From an uncultured Muribaculaceae bacterium (GTDB lineage Bacteria > Bacteroidota > Bacteroidia > Bacteroidales > Muribaculaceae), in the NCBI GenBank assembly GCA_910587355.1, contig CAJUKF010000016.1:1-51292 (forward strand): a stretch of DNA of 51,292 bases, written 5' to 3'. The position numbers and the translations under genes were made by a program. The notes beneath the pieces were generated by a model. The model saw only the letters and a program-made list of their open reading frames with translations. It searched no databases and was not told the origin of the DNA. The stretch's first letter is position 1. Each line of letters starts with the position of its first letter. Of the stretch, positions 16,279-26,552 are shown piece after piece.

Positions 16279-17565
16279 ATGATAAAAAAAGTCAAATATC
16301 TCCTCTTTTTGACCTGTATTGCAGCAATGGCAGCATGTAGCCAGAAGACCGCCGAGGCCGCGCCCGAATTTGTGCGCGTAGAGAACGGTGAATTCATGAT
16401 TGGCGAAGAGCCTTACCGCTATGTCGGCACCAACTTCTGGTACGGCACTATCCTTGCCTCGCCCGGCGAAGGAGGCGACCGCGCCCGTCTGGAGCAGGAA
16501 CTCGACTCGCTCCAGGCTATAGGCATCGACAATCTCCGCATACTTGTCGGCGGTGACGGCAACGAGCCGATGCCCTGCCATATAGAGCCTACGCTCCAGA
16601 AAGAGCCGGGCGTATATGACGCAGACCTTCTCACCGGTCTCGACTATCTGCTCAAGCGACTTGAGGAACGCGGCATGAAGGCCGTGCTTTATCTCAACAA
16701 CTCGTGGGAATGGAGCGGCGGCTACGGCTCGTATCTCGAGTGGGCCGGCAAGGGTCCGGCAGTGATTCCGCAGCGCGACGGCTACTCCAACTATATGAAA
16801 TTCGCGGCGCAGTTTGTCACTGACAGTATTGCCAAAAAGCTGTATGCCAATCATGTGCGCAATATCGTCGGCCGCACCAACTCCCTCACGGGCAAGCCCT
16901 ATACGGAGTCTCCGGCCATTATGTCGTGGCAGATAGCCAACGAGCCCCGTTGCTTCGACCCGGCCAACAAAGCCGCATTCAAAGAATGGCTCATAAGCAC
17001 CGGCAAGCTCATCAAGAGCATCGACCCCAACCACCTTGTGTCGACAGGCAGCGAAGGCAAGTGGGGCTGCGAGGGCGATATAGAGCTGTGGGCCGAGATT
17101 CACAACGACCCGGCGATAGACTACGCCAACATACATATCTGGCCTTACAACTGGCGGTGGGTAAGCCCCGATGCACTTACCAACAGCCTTCCGAACGCAT
17201 TCGCCAACACGCGCGAGTATGTTGACGAGCACCGCAAACTAACTGCGAAGCCCCTTGTGCTTGAAGAATTCGGCTTCCCCCGTGATTCCATGGCAATAGC
17301 TCCGGGCACACCCACAACGGCCCGTGACGCATATTATAAATATGTGTTCGACCTCGTGGAAGGCGATGCCGGACTGAACGGCGTCAACTTCTGGGGCTGG
17401 GGCGGCAATGTGACGCCGGCTCACCGAACATGGGAGAACGGCGACCCTTATACCGGCGACCCGGCTCAGGAAGACCAGGGCCTGAACTCGGTGTTCATGG
17501 CAGACAGCAGTACTGTGGCGCTAATCCGCAGTACGGCGACAGCCGTGAAGAATGGTAAGAAATGA
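16279..17565 (+). CDS. GH5 endo-beta-1,4-mannanase (GH5_7-like) lipoprotein, 428 aa
   Basis: Retaining endo-mannanase that cuts the beta-1,4-mannan backbone. Lipoprotein signal MAACSQK puts the lipid Cys at 20. The GH5 barrel begins with VGTNFWYGTIL and includes NLRILVGGDGNE, LYLNNSWEWSGG (typical of GH5_7) and the acid/base IANEPR (Glu222). ANIHIWPYNW and the nucleophile VLEEFG (Glu330) complete the site. The residues after the lipid Cys (SQKTAEAA) are not acidic, so a periplasm-facing position is more likely than surface display. It begins 19 bp after the esterase stop and is followed by a hairpin terminator. Confidence 0.92.
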   Translation: MIKKVKYLLFLTCIAAMAACSQKTAEAAPEFVRVENGEFMIGEEPYRYVGTNFWYGTILASPGEGGDRARLEQELDSLQAIGIDNLRILVGGDGNEPMPCHIEPTLQKEPGVYDADLLTGLDYLLKRLEERGMKAVLYLNNSWEWSGGYGSYLEWAGKGPAVIPQRDGYSNYMKFAAQFVTDSIAKKLYANHVRNIVGRTNSLTGKPYTESPAIMSWQIANEPRCFDPANKAAFKEWLISTGKLIKSIDPNHLVSTGSEGKWGCEGDIELWAEIHNDPAIDYANIHIWPYNWRWVSPDALTNSLPNAFANTREYVDEHRKLTAKPLVLEEFGFPRDSMAIAPGTPTTARDAYYKYVFDLVEGDAGLNGVNFWGWGGNVTPAHRTWENGDPYTGDPAQEDQGLNSVFMADSSTVALIRSTATAVKNGKK

Positions 17566-17939
17566 TGCACCTGACAGCATAGATGTTTAATTGAGATTGA
17601 TAAGGTAAATATTCCCGATTGTTTTTAGTAAAAGAGGCGTGCGGCTGGATAGCGGTACGCCTCTTCTGTAATTCCACGAAAGGTTGTAAGGGTTTATTTG
17701 TGGGGATTTTGGTTAAAATAAAGGGCTAAACAATAAAAAAGGAGAAAAAATAAGAAATGGAGAAATTGCGGATAATATAATGCAATTTTCTGCCGTTCTA
17801 ACACAGTAATTTTGCTGCCGGAAGGACACGACACCGTCTGATACCGCACAAAACCGAAAAACTTTTAAATTAGCATATACCGTAACAAAACACAGATTCC
17901 CTCCGACAACAACACAATTCAATAACCTATCATAATTAC
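17566..17939 (+). promoter_or_regulatory. Regulatory gap before susC: terminator, promoter and 5' leader
   Basis: No gene is seen in these 374 bp. A hairpin for the upstream unit is at 17632-17665. A -7 element TAATTTTG is at 17807-17814; no clear -33 TTG is visible, as expected of a promoter that needs an activator. About 120 nt of A- and C-rich leader then precede the susC ATG, room for post-transcriptional control. No binding site for a known regulator could be identified by eye. Confidence 0.5.
17632..17665 (+). terminator. Hairpin after the GH5 gene
   Basis: 9-bp perfect stem AAGAGGCGT / ACGCCTCTT (17632-17640 with 17657-17665), 16-nt loop, 66 bp after the GH5 stop. No long T run follows. 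Its position before the susC promoter suggests it separates two units. Confidence 0.6.
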
Positions 17940-20900
17940 ATGAAAACCAAACTATCAAACCTCCGATGCTACTTGGTTGCGCTGCTCGCGGCAATAGCCA
18001 TGAGCGCCACGGCTCAGGTAACGGTCAAAGGCGTTGTCCTTGACCCAGCTACAGGAGAATCACTCATTGGTGCCTCCGTAATAGAAAAAGGAACCAAGAA
18101 CGGTGCCACCACCGGCATCGACGGTGATTTCTCGCTGAAGGTGTCGTCGGCAGACGCAACGCTTGTCGTTTCGTATGTAGGCTATGCCACCAAAGAAGTT
18201 AAACTTGCCGGCCGCACCGACGTCACAATCGAGCTTGACGAGGACACCCAGACTCTCGACGAAGTTGTCGTTGTGGGTTACGGTACTCAGCGCAAGAGCG
18301 ATATCACCGGTTCGGTGGCTTCGCTGTCGCGCGACCAGATGGCTCAGACAATCGTAACCAATGCCGACCAGATGCTTCAGGGCAAGGTAGCCGGCGTGCA
18401 GGTGACACAGAACTCCGGTGCTCCCGGTGGTGCGACATCAATCCGTATCCGCGGTGCGAGCTCGCTCAACTCCTCGAATGAGCCTCTTTACATTATCGAC
18501 GGCGTGCCCATGAATACGGCCAACTCGTCAATCGGCGGTTTCGACTGGATGGGCGGCTCCAACGGCCAGACCACAGTCAACCCTCTCGCAGCAATCGCTC
18601 CGAGTGATATCGTGAGCATCGACGTGCTCAAGGATGCCTCGGCCTGCGCGATTTACGGTGCCGCCGGCGCCAACGGTGTAGTGCTTGTCACCACCCGCCG
18701 CGGTTCGGCAGGTCACACCAACATCACCTACGATGGCTATGTGGCCTGGCAGGAAACCGCAAAGCGTCTCAAAATGATGGACCTCCGCCAGTACGCGCAG
18801 TATCAGACAGAACTCTACGAGGAGGGCGTGCTCAACGACTCCAACTACGACAAGACCTACAGCGACCCGTCGCTTCTCGGCAAGGGCACCGACTGGCAGG
18901 ACGAGATTTTCCGCACCGCTTTCATGCAGAGCCACCAGGTGGGCCTCACCGGCGGTAACGAAAAGACAGTCTACGCGATGAGCGCAGGCTGGATGAAACA
19001 GGACGGTATTGTGATTGGCTCGGATTTCACCCGATTCAACACCCGATTCAATATCGACAACAACTTCACCAAATGGCTTAAGGTCGGCGGCTCGCTCGCA
19101 TATACCCGTACCGACGAAACTATTACCCGTAACGACGGTTCGGACGGCGTAATCATGCAGGCCATGACCATGATGCCCTCCGTGCCCGTACGCGACTTCG
19201 AAGGCAACTGGGCCGGTCCCAACACCGTGAACGGCGCATCGACATGGAACCCCGTCGCTCTTGCTCTCATGACCAACAACACCCTTCTGCGTCAGCAGAT
19301 AATGGGTAACTTCTACGGAAGCGTAGATTTCCTCAAGTATTTCAATTTCCGCGCCGAGTATGCGTTCGACTCATCGAAGAACCAGAACAAATCGTTCATT
19401 CCCCGTTATAAATTCGGTCTTGTCAGCAACGACATCAACCAGATGATGCAGCGCGAGGAAGGCTCATGGTACTGGATGCAGAAAGATTATGTGACCTACA
19501 AGCAGACCTTCGCCGATAAACACGACCTCACCGTAATGGCTGGTTTCGAAGCATCGAAATCGTCGTGGGACGGTACTTCGATTATCAAGAAGAACTTCAC
19601 CACCGACTACATCCACGTGATGGGCGAGGACGGTGACTTCGTAAGCAACACCGGCTGGAAAGATGCCCAAAGTACCGCATCAGTCTTCGCACGTGTGAAC
19701 TACTCCTTCGACTACCGCTACCTCCTCACTGCTACAATCCGCCGCGACGGTTCGAGCAAATTCGGCTCCAACCACAAGTGGGGTACCTTCCCATCGGTCG
19801 CTCTCGCATGGCGTATCAACCAGGAGAAATTTCTGCAGCCCGCAGCATCGTGGCTCAACAACCTGAAGCTCCGTCTCGGCTACGGTAAAGTAGGTAACTC
19901 GAACATCGACACTTACCGCTACGGCTCGGCCATGCAGACCATGCTCACCCCCGGCGGCACAGCTTATTTCCCTCTCAACCTTTCGAACCCCGACCTCAAG
20001 TGGGAGGCATCGGAGCAGTATAACGCCGGTATCGACTTCGCGGCCTTCAACAACCGCCTCGAACTCACCGTAGACGTTTACCGCAAGCAGACCAACGACC
20101 TTCTCATGCAGGTATTCGTGCCAAGCTACATCGGTCCGTCGGGCGACGATACCTGGGGCTCTATCGCTCCTCCTTACGCAAACATCGGCCAGACCCGCAA
20201 CACCGGTGTCGACGTACAGATTACAGCCCGTCCTGTAGTGAACAAGAACTTCACATGGCAGTCGGCCCTCACCCTCTCGCATAACCGCAACAAAATCATT
20301 GCCCTCAACGACAAGGACCAGATTATCTACGGTAAGGTCGACTGGTTCTCACAGTTCCAGACAGCAACAATGTTCAAGGTAGGCGAGGCAATGGGTGTCT
20401 TCTATGGCTACGAGACCGAAGGCCTCTTCAAGAACGAAGCCGACATCGTCGGCCACGCCACACAGACCGGCGGTTCGATTCCCTACGCCAACAAAATCGA
20501 CAAGACATCGGGCGTGTGGGTAGGCGACATCAAGTTCAAGGACCAGAACGGCGACGGCATCATCAACGACGCTGACCAGAAGGTAATCGGCGACCCCAAC
20601 CCCGACCTCACCTTCGGCTTCACCAACACCCTTACATATAAGAACTTCGAGCTCAACATCGGCCTCACCGGCCAGATAGGCGGCGACATCCTCAACTGGT
20701 CGCGCTTCCAGGTTGAAGGTCTCGGCTCAATCTGGGACAACCAGGCAGTGAGCGTTCTCGACCGTGCCCGTCCTTATATGGTAGACAAAGCCCTCGGCGA
20801 TGTAATCGGCAACTACGCCTACACCGGCGGCAAAGACAATATGCCCCGTTTCTCCAATCTCGACGGCAACGGCAACAAACGTATGAGCGACCGCTGGATT

Positions 20901-21152
20901 GAAGACGGCACTTATCTCCGCATACAGAATATCTCTCTGAGCTATAACCTTCCGCAGAAGTGGGCCAAATCGGTATTCCTGCAGAACGCCAAAGTCTACT
21001 TCAACGTGCAGAACGTATATACCTTTACCAAGTACTCGGGCTACGACCCCGAAATCGGTGCCTACAACCAGAGCTCACTGCTCCAGAACATCGACCGCGG
21101 CCGTTATCCTACCCCCCGTACCTATACCGTAGGTGTTAACCTTGCATTCTAA
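17940..21152 (+). CDS. SusC-like TonB-dependent transporter, 1070 aa
   Basis: Outer-membrane importer for mannan oligosaccharides. A signal peptide ends near SATAQ (residue 26). A carboxypeptidase-D-like domain (about 27-105, VTVKGVVLDPATGESLIGASV) is followed by TLDEVVVVGYGTQRKSDITGSV, the TonB-box/plug junction typical of SusC. The plug contains MLQGKVAGVQVTQNSGAPGG, IRIRGASSLN and DVLKDASACAIYGAAGANGV. A long barrel ends in YTVGVNLAF. SusD follows 28 bp downstream, the standard pair. It is the first gene of the main mannan transcription unit. Confidence 0.97.
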   Translation: MKTKLSNLRCYLVALLAAIAMSATAQVTVKGVVLDPATGESLIGASVIEKGTKNGATTGIDGDFSLKVSSADATLVVSYVGYATKEVKLAGRTDVTIELDEDTQTLDEVVVVGYGTQRKSDITGSVASLSRDQMAQTIVTNADQMLQGKVAGVQVTQNSGAPGGATSIRIRGASSLNSSNEPLYIIDGVPMNTANSSIGGFDWMGGSNGQTTVNPLAAIAPSDIVSIDVLKDASACAIYGAAGANGVVLVTTRRGSAGHTNITYDGYVAWQETAKRLKMMDLRQYAQYQTELYEEGVLNDSNYDKTYSDPSLLGKGTDWQDEIFRTAFMQSHQVGLTGGNEKTVYAMSAGWMKQDGIVIGSDFTRFNTRFNIDNNFTKWLKVGGSLAYTRTDETITRNDGSDGVIMQAMTMMPSVPVRDFEGNWAGPNTVNGASTWNPVALALMTNNTLLRQQIMGNFYGSVDFLKYFNFRAEYAFDSSKNQNKSFIPRYKFGLVSNDINQMMQREEGSWYWMQKDYVTYKQTFADKHDLTVMAGFEASKSSWDGTSIIKKNFTTDYIHVMGEDGDFVSNTGWKDAQSTASVFARVNYSFDYRYLLTATIRRDGSSKFGSNHKWGTFPSVALAWRINQEKFLQPAASWLNNLKLRLGYGKVGNSNIDTYRYGSAMQTMLTPGGTAYFPLNLSNPDLKWEASEQYNAGIDFAAFNNRLELTVDVYRKQTNDLLMQVFVPSYIGPSGDDTWGSIAPPYANIGQTRNTGVDVQITARPVVNKNFTWQSALTLSHNRNKIIALNDKDQIIYGKVDWFSQFQTATMFKVGEAMGVFYGYETEGLFKNEADIVGHATQTGGSIPYANKIDKTSGVWVGDIKFKDQNGDGIINDADQKVIGDPNPDLTFGFTNTLTYKNFELNIGLTGQIGGDILNWSRFQVEGLGSIWDNQAVSVLDRARPYMVDKALGDVIGNYAYTGGKDNMPRFSNLDGNGNKRMSDRWIEDGTYLRIQNISLSYNLPQKWAKSVFLQNAKVYFNVQNVYTFTKYSGYDPEIGAYNQSSLLQNIDRGRYPTPRTYTVGVNLAF

Positions 21153-21180
21153 ACACAATCTATAACGATACATATATAAC

Positions 21181-22875
21181 ATGAACAACATATTCAAAAC
21201 CGGCGCCTTAGCCATAATGATGACGGTATCGCTCGCATCGTGCAGCGACTTCCTCACCATCGACCCGGTAGACAAGCCCGTGCTCGAATCGTACTACACG
21301 AGCCCCGACGCACTCCGCTCGACTACCATGACCCTCTATGCTTCGAAGACCTGGAGCAACTTCCACATGAACTTCCAGTGGAAGATGGATATGATTAACG
21401 GCGACATGTACTACACCTACGGCGATGAAGGCCAGTGGTACTTCGGTACATACACCGCAGTGAATCCCTACATCAACGAGGGCTGGAAAGGTCTCTACAA
21501 CGTGATTCTCTTCTGCAACTCGATAATCAACGACATACCTCCGGTATGCGGCGGCACTATCACCGAGAACGACATCAACAACGCTCTCGCAGAGGCACGC
21601 GGTATCCGCGGATACTGCTACTACATGCTCGCCGAAGTATGGCACGATGTGCCTGTCGTGGAGAACAACTCGGCGCTCATTGCCGCCGGCAAGTTCGATT
21701 TGCCCCGCAATACCCAGGCCAGCGTCTATCGTTTCGCTATGGATGACCTCGACTTCGCTGTAGCCAACCTCCCGGCCGAAGACAGCGACGCTTACCGTCT
21801 CACCAGCCGCAAGGCACGCGCCCTCCGTGCGAAACTTGCCGTGACCATGGCATCGCACAGCGACTACGGCTACGACCGCAATGCGCTCTACAGCAAGGCT
21901 GCCGAGGATGCTCTCTTCGTGATTGAGAACACCCGCGCTCTTACCGAAATAGATTTCTCGACACTCTTCGACGTTGCCGCCAACAACGGTGACGAATCGA
22001 TTCTCGCAATCCAGTGCGCCGTGCAGGGTTACTCCTTCGGCAACGCCCACAATGTGGCATGGAGCCGTTCGAGCGTGATTGCCGACCAGACATGGGGTGC
22101 CGGCAAAGGCCCCACAATCTCTCTTCAGCAGATGTATGAGTCTGGCGACCGTCGCCGTCAGTGGACATATATGACCGGCGGTGATTACTACCCGATGCTC
22201 AACCGTGCCGGCGGAGGATACACGTATCTCTTCGTAAGCCGCGATGGTTCGGGTGATGTTCTCGAAGACAAGAACGAGATGCTCGCACACATCAAGAAAT
22301 ACATCATCGGCAAGGGCGCCGACTGCGACGGCAATGTAGGCATCAATCAGGATGCTGCCAACAATATCTACCTGATGCGTCTCGCCGACGTATATCTGAC
22401 CTACACCGAGGCAGTGATGGGCACGGCATCGAGCACCTCCGACGCCAAGGCCATGAAATACTACAACATGGTGCGTCAGCGTGCAGGCGTGAGCGAGGTA
22501 AGCAGCGTCACATTTGAAGAACTCCTCCGTGAACGCCGCCGCGAGCTCGCCTTCGAGAGCCAGACATGGTTCGACACCCAGCGCTACCGCTATCGCGAAG
22601 GCAACGCCAAGGCTCTCGACATGATTAACCGGGGCTACGGCACAGGCTACAACCGCTGCGCCATGTATGTGACCAAGCCCGGACTCAATGTCGATGTAAC
22701 AAACGAAAACGACCGCAACAGCTATGTGGTAGCCCAGTCGAAAGCCGAATACAGCTCTTACGACCCCATCAATCTCAACGACGACTCGTTTGTAGCTCCT
22801 ATACCCGCCGCAGTCAGCAGCTCGTCGCCCGCACTTGCAGGCGAGCCTGTAGACTATTTCGCCGGCAAAGAATAA
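21181..22875 (+). CDS. SusD-like surface glycan-binding lipoprotein, 564 aa
   Basis: Lid subunit of the SusCD importer; binds the glycan and closes over the barrel. Lipoprotein signal SLASCSDFLTIDP (lipid Cys near 21). SusD/RagB helical features include EARGIRGYCYYMLAEVW (TPR-like segment near 138-154), NIYLMRLADVYLTYTEA, and the C-terminal LLRERRRELAFESQTWFD, a segment seen in most SusD proteins. The last 70 residues form the usual tail with SFVAPIPAAVSSSSP. It lies between susC and two glycan-binding proteins. Confidence 0.96.
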   Translation: MNNIFKTGALAIMMTVSLASCSDFLTIDPVDKPVLESYYTSPDALRSTTMTLYASKTWSNFHMNFQWKMDMINGDMYYTYGDEGQWYFGTYTAVNPYINEGWKGLYNVILFCNSIINDIPPVCGGTITENDINNALAEARGIRGYCYYMLAEVWHDVPVVENNSALIAAGKFDLPRNTQASVYRFAMDDLDFAVANLPAEDSDAYRLTSRKARALRAKLAVTMASHSDYGYDRNALYSKAAEDALFVIENTRALTEIDFSTLFDVAANNGDESILAIQCAVQGYSFGNAHNVAWSRSSVIADQTWGAGKGPTISLQQMYESGDRRRQWTYMTGGDYYPMLNRAGGGYTYLFVSRDGSGDVLEDKNEMLAHIKKYIIGKGADCDGNVGINQDAANNIYLMRLADVYLTYTEAVMGTASSTSDAKAMKYYNMVRQRAGVSEVSSVTFEELLRERRRELAFESQTWFDTQRYRYREGNAKALDMINRGYGTGYNRCAMYVTKPGLNVDVTNENDRNSYVVAQSKAEYSSYDPINLNDDSFVAPIPAAVSSSSPALAGEPVDYFAGKE

Positions 22876-22900
22876 AACACCACTTCAATAAATACCGACA

Positions 22901-24214
22901 ATGAAAAATATCATTCGATATACAGCATTTGCAGTGGCCTCTCTGGCAATGGCAGCTACAGCCGTGTCGTGCTCCGACACCGATGCAGACGAGGACCGCG
23001 GCAAGGCGCCCGTAATCAAATACGCCCGTCCCTGCGACATCAACGTGAGCGATTCGCTGCTTGTGAGCGCACCTCTGGGTGCACGTCTTGCCTTCGTGGG
23101 CGACAACCTCGGCGACGTGCAGCAAATCTGGTTCAACGACCAGAAAGCCAAGCTTAATCCCACTATGGTGACAAGCCACACCATTATAGTAGACATTCCC
23201 AACAACATCCCCGGCGAGGTGACAAACAAAGCCCGTTTTATCACCTCCACGGGCATTGAGACCGAATATCCCTTCAACGTATTCGTTCCCGCTCCTCAGG
23301 TAAGCTCCATGAGCTGCGAATACGCCCATGCAGGCGAGACCGTGACCTTGAAGGGCTCATACTTCGCCGACGACCCCAATGTGCCTCTTACTGTCGATTT
23401 CAACGGAATTCCCGCCAAAGTTAACAGCATAGCACAGGACGCTCTCGAAGTAGTGGTGCCTGACGGCGCAAGCGAAGGTCCCATAAATGTAACCACTATC
23501 TACGGCAAGGGTGTCAGCAAATTCAACTACATGGATACGAACGGCATGATGTTCGACTTCGACGGCCTCACCGGTCTGGGCAACCACGGCTGGCATGCAC
23601 GTCCTATCGAGAACGACGGTACCGGCATCAGCGGCAACTACATGGTGATTGGCAACGGCTCGACCGTGCTCAATGCTGCAGCCGACTGGAACGACGGTGA
23701 TTTCTCGTTCGAGTACTGGCCCGGCACATGGAATACTCCCACCGACTACACCGACGGCGCACGTCTGTTCGATATCGTGGACTTCAAGGACTACAACGAC
23801 ATGAGCCTCAAGTTCGAAATCTGCATTCCGGCATCGGGCGCATGGCAGTCGGGCGCGATGCAGCTGATATTCGCCGGCACCGACAAGGTGACTACCGGTA
23901 ACGGCGGCACCGACATCTACGGCGACGTTGTGGCAGCCCCTAACAACACCTATTTTCAGGAAGGCGGATGGAACCGCGGCCTGTGGATTCCCTGGACCGA
24001 CAGTGAAGCTTATCACACCGATGGCAAATGGATTACCGTGAGCCTCCCGATAAAGGACTTCAAATACGACAAGGACGGCAAGGGCGCATCGGCATTCTAT
24101 GCGTCGGAGAAAGACTTCGCAGCCTTCCAGCTCTTCCTCTGGTCGGGCGGCAAGACCGGCGTCGATTGCACTCCTCTCATCAAGATTGACAACATCCGTG
24201 CGGTAAAAAACTAA
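22901..24214 (+). CDS. Surface glycan-binding lipoprotein with two IPT/TIG domains, 437 aa
   Basis: Predicted surface glycan-binding protein (SGBP-B type). The lipoprotein signal ends TAVSCSDTDADEDR, with acidic residues right after the lipid Cys, as in the surface-export signals of Bacteroidetes. Two IPT/TIG beta-sandwiches (about residues 35-125 and 126-210) hold the binding module away from the membrane. The C-terminal half (about 215-437) is a jelly-roll-like domain rich in exposed Trp and Tyr (FEYWPGTW, GGWNRGLWIPW, FLWSGG), like the glycan-binding domain of xylan and mannan SGBPs. It is the third gene of the susC unit. Confidence 0.85.
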   Translation: MKNIIRYTAFAVASLAMAATAVSCSDTDADEDRGKAPVIKYARPCDINVSDSLLVSAPLGARLAFVGDNLGDVQQIWFNDQKAKLNPTMVTSHTIIVDIPNNIPGEVTNKARFITSTGIETEYPFNVFVPAPQVSSMSCEYAHAGETVTLKGSYFADDPNVPLTVDFNGIPAKVNSIAQDALEVVVPDGASEGPINVTTIYGKGVSKFNYMDTNGMMFDFDGLTGLGNHGWHARPIENDGTGISGNYMVIGNGSTVLNAAADWNDGDFSFEYWPGTWNTPTDYTDGARLFDIVDFKDYNDMSLKFEICIPASGAWQSGAMQLIFAGTDKVTTGNGGTDIYGDVVAAPNNTYFQEGGWNRGLWIPWTDSEAYHTDGKWITVSLPIKDFKYDKDGKGASAFYASEKDFAAFQLFLWSGGKTGVDCTPLIKIDNIRAVKN

Positions 24215-24221
24215 CTGAAAC

Positions 24222-26501
24222 ATGAAATCAATTTTCAAATATACGGGCTTTCTTGCCCTGGCGATGGCTCTGGCGATGCCGGTGTTCACCGCATGTGACA
24301 ACGACGACTTCGACACCAGCCAGTATGTGGGCGGTGTAAGTCTCAACAGTTTCGGCCCGAGCCCCGTGGCCCGGGGAGGCGAGCTCCGCTTCCTGGGCAG
24401 CGGCCTCGACCAGATAGTGAAGGTAAGCATTCCCGGATGCGACGATATTACCGACATCACGGTAATCAGTTCGGAGGAAATCCGCGTGACTGTGCCTCAG
24501 ACTGCCGAGCCCGGAAAAGTGCAGCTCCACTATGCCAACGGCATGCTCGAGACCAAGTCGATGCTCACATACTCCGAGCCTATATCAATCGAGGAGATTA
24601 CTCCGGCAACCGTAAAACCCGGCGCCGAGCTCACTATCAGCGGCGAGTATCTCAACCTTATTAAAGAGGTATCGTTCTCGTTCCTCGCCGACAGTGTGAA
24701 TGTGTACGCCGCCGACTTCAAGGCCCACGACCGCAAGCAGATTGTTGTGACCGTGCCCGAAGAAGCTGTAAGCGGTACTATCATCATCTCCGACGCAAAA
24801 GAAGTGCCCAACACTATCAAGAGCGAGCAGACCATTGAAATCGTGCTTCCTTCGGTAGCGGCGCCCCTCGACCTTACCAATGCCAAGGGCGGCGACGCAG
24901 TCACCGTGAAGGGCAAAGACCTCGACCTTGTCCGCACCATACTTATGCCTGACGAAACCGAAGTGAAATTCACCTATAACGCCGACGACAGCTCTGTTTC
25001 GTTCACACTTCCCGAAAATGCCTCCGACGGCGCTATTGTGGCCGTGCCTGCATCGGGCGTGAAAGTGGCAATCGCAAACATCGGCATGGTCGTACCCACG
25101 GAACTTGTGGCTACTCCGGCCGAAGGTCTCCGCGGAGGCGACGAAATCACGATTGCCGGTGTTAATATCGACCAGGTGACCAGCATCAGCTTCCCCAATG
25201 TGGAAGAAGCCGTGACTCCTGCAGAAATCCAATCCAACGCCCTCAAAGTTGTGTTCCCGGCCATGGCACAGAGCGGCAACGCAGTGCTCAATCTCAAGAG
25301 CGGCAAGACAGTCGAAGTGGCTCTGGCGACCGCCAAGCCCGAAGTGACAGGCTTTGAGCCGTCGACCGTGGCAGCTGCCGCCGATGTGAAACTCATCGGC
25401 CGTAACCTCGACCTTGTCGCAGCTATTGAATTCCCAGGCGCCGAGGCTATCGAAGTTTCTGACGCTACACCCACCGAATATATTGTGAACGTGCCTGCGA
25501 CCGCCAACAGCGGCGCTCTCACACTGACAATGGCCAACGGCGAGACCGTGGCCACTCCCGAGCTCACCGTTCAGGCTCCCGAGTGTGCGTTCATCACAGT
25601 CGAGCCCGAGGGCGAACTCACTGCCTACGGTCTCTTTGTCGCCGGCCTCAAGAATGCCGACAAGCTCACCGAGGTCAAAGTCAACGGCGAGACTGTAAAC
25701 CACATCGTCAACGGCGACAAACTTTACATCACTCTTCCCGGCAGCTGCGGCAAGGGTACTGTAATAACCCTCGTCTCAAGCAACGGTGAAATAAGCTACA
25801 CCTACGACGTTACTCCGGCCACACATCAGGAGCGCGTGCTGCTGAGCACACCGATTACTATCGGCAACTGGGATGACCCCCGTATCTACATCACCCATAC
25901 ACAGCTTGCAGGTGTGCCCGAAGGCGCCAAACTCGTATTCTACATCGAGCCCGCAAACGACACACAGCTTCAGCTCAACGACAGCGGCTGGGGTCAGTTC
26001 ATAATTCTCGAACCCGCTGCCGGCGATACGAAAATAGAATTCACCCTCACTGCCCAGGCTCTCGAGGCCTTCTCGAAGCAGGACGGAAATACCGACAATG
26101 CAATCATCATCCAGGGCAAGAACTGCACCGTGAACAAAATCACCGTTGAATGGGAAATCTCCCTTGAGACCCAGATATGGAGCGGTTCGTGGGACAGCGG
26201 CAACTGGGGCGGCAACCAGGACCTCGCCTGGGGCGGCTACGACTGGTCGACTGTAAAGGCCGGACAGACCCTGCGCCTCTACTTCAACCAGACCGACACA
26301 TCGGACTCGTGGTACTGCATCTCGCTCCGCCACGGACAGGACTGGGCAAATATCGGCGGTTCGATTCCCGACCAGTACGACACCCCGTCGAGCCCTCATG
26401 CAGTGGTGCTTGACCAGGCTACAATCGACGACCTCGTCGCCAACGGCGGCCTGATAATCACCGGCGCTAACTTCACGCTCACAAAAGTGACAATCGAATA
26501 A
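24222..26501 (+). CDS. Large multi-IPT surface glycan-binding lipoprotein, 759 aa
   Basis: Second SGBP of the locus. The lipoprotein signal ends FTACDNDDFD (acidic surface-export type). Five IPT/TIG-like repeats cover about residues 38-450; each starts with a turn such as GGELRFLGSGLDQI, PGAELTISGEYLNLI or ADVKLIGRNLDLV. A further Ig-like domain is at about 451-530. Two related beta-sandwich modules follow. The first (about 531-650) has TIGNWDDPRIYITHTQL and ends IIIQGKNCTVNKITVEW. The second (about 651-759) has WDSGNWGGNQDLAWGGYDW and ends LIITGANFTLTKVTIE. The repeated layout and Trp/Tyr content fit two tandem glycan-binding modules. It starts 7 bp after the previous gene. Confidence 0.8.
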   Translation: MKSIFKYTGFLALAMALAMPVFTACDNDDFDTSQYVGGVSLNSFGPSPVARGGELRFLGSGLDQIVKVSIPGCDDITDITVISSEEIRVTVPQTAEPGKVQLHYANGMLETKSMLTYSEPISIEEITPATVKPGAELTISGEYLNLIKEVSFSFLADSVNVYAADFKAHDRKQIVVTVPEEAVSGTIIISDAKEVPNTIKSEQTIEIVLPSVAAPLDLTNAKGGDAVTVKGKDLDLVRTILMPDETEVKFTYNADDSSVSFTLPENASDGAIVAVPASGVKVAIANIGMVVPTELVATPAEGLRGGDEITIAGVNIDQVTSISFPNVEEAVTPAEIQSNALKVVFPAMAQSGNAVLNLKSGKTVEVALATAKPEVTGFEPSTVAAAADVKLIGRNLDLVAAIEFPGAEAIEVSDATPTEYIVNVPATANSGALTLTMANGETVATPELTVQAPECAFITVEPEGELTAYGLFVAGLKNADKLTEVKVNGETVNHIVNGDKLYITLPGSCGKGTVITLVSSNGEISYTYDVTPATHQERVLLSTPITIGNWDDPRIYITHTQLAGVPEGAKLVFYIEPANDTQLQLNDSGWGQFIILEPAAGDTKIEFTLTAQALEAFSKQDGNTDNAIIIQGKNCTVNKITVEWEISLETQIWSGSWDSGNWGGNQDLAWGGYDWSTVKAGQTLRLYFNQTDTSDSWYCISLRHGQDWANIGGSIPDQYDTPSSPHAVVLDQATIDDLVANGGLIITGANFTLTKVTIE

Positions 26502-26552
26502 GGTTTTTGCTAAAGGTACAATTTCTAAGGTTATTTTACGATAATAATACAA

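Noticed and set aside
24585..25703. 372-aa minus-strand frame opposite the large IPT protein
   Set aside because: Composition artefact rich in His, Cys and Gly; the plus strand has clear IPT repeats and a lipoprotein signal.
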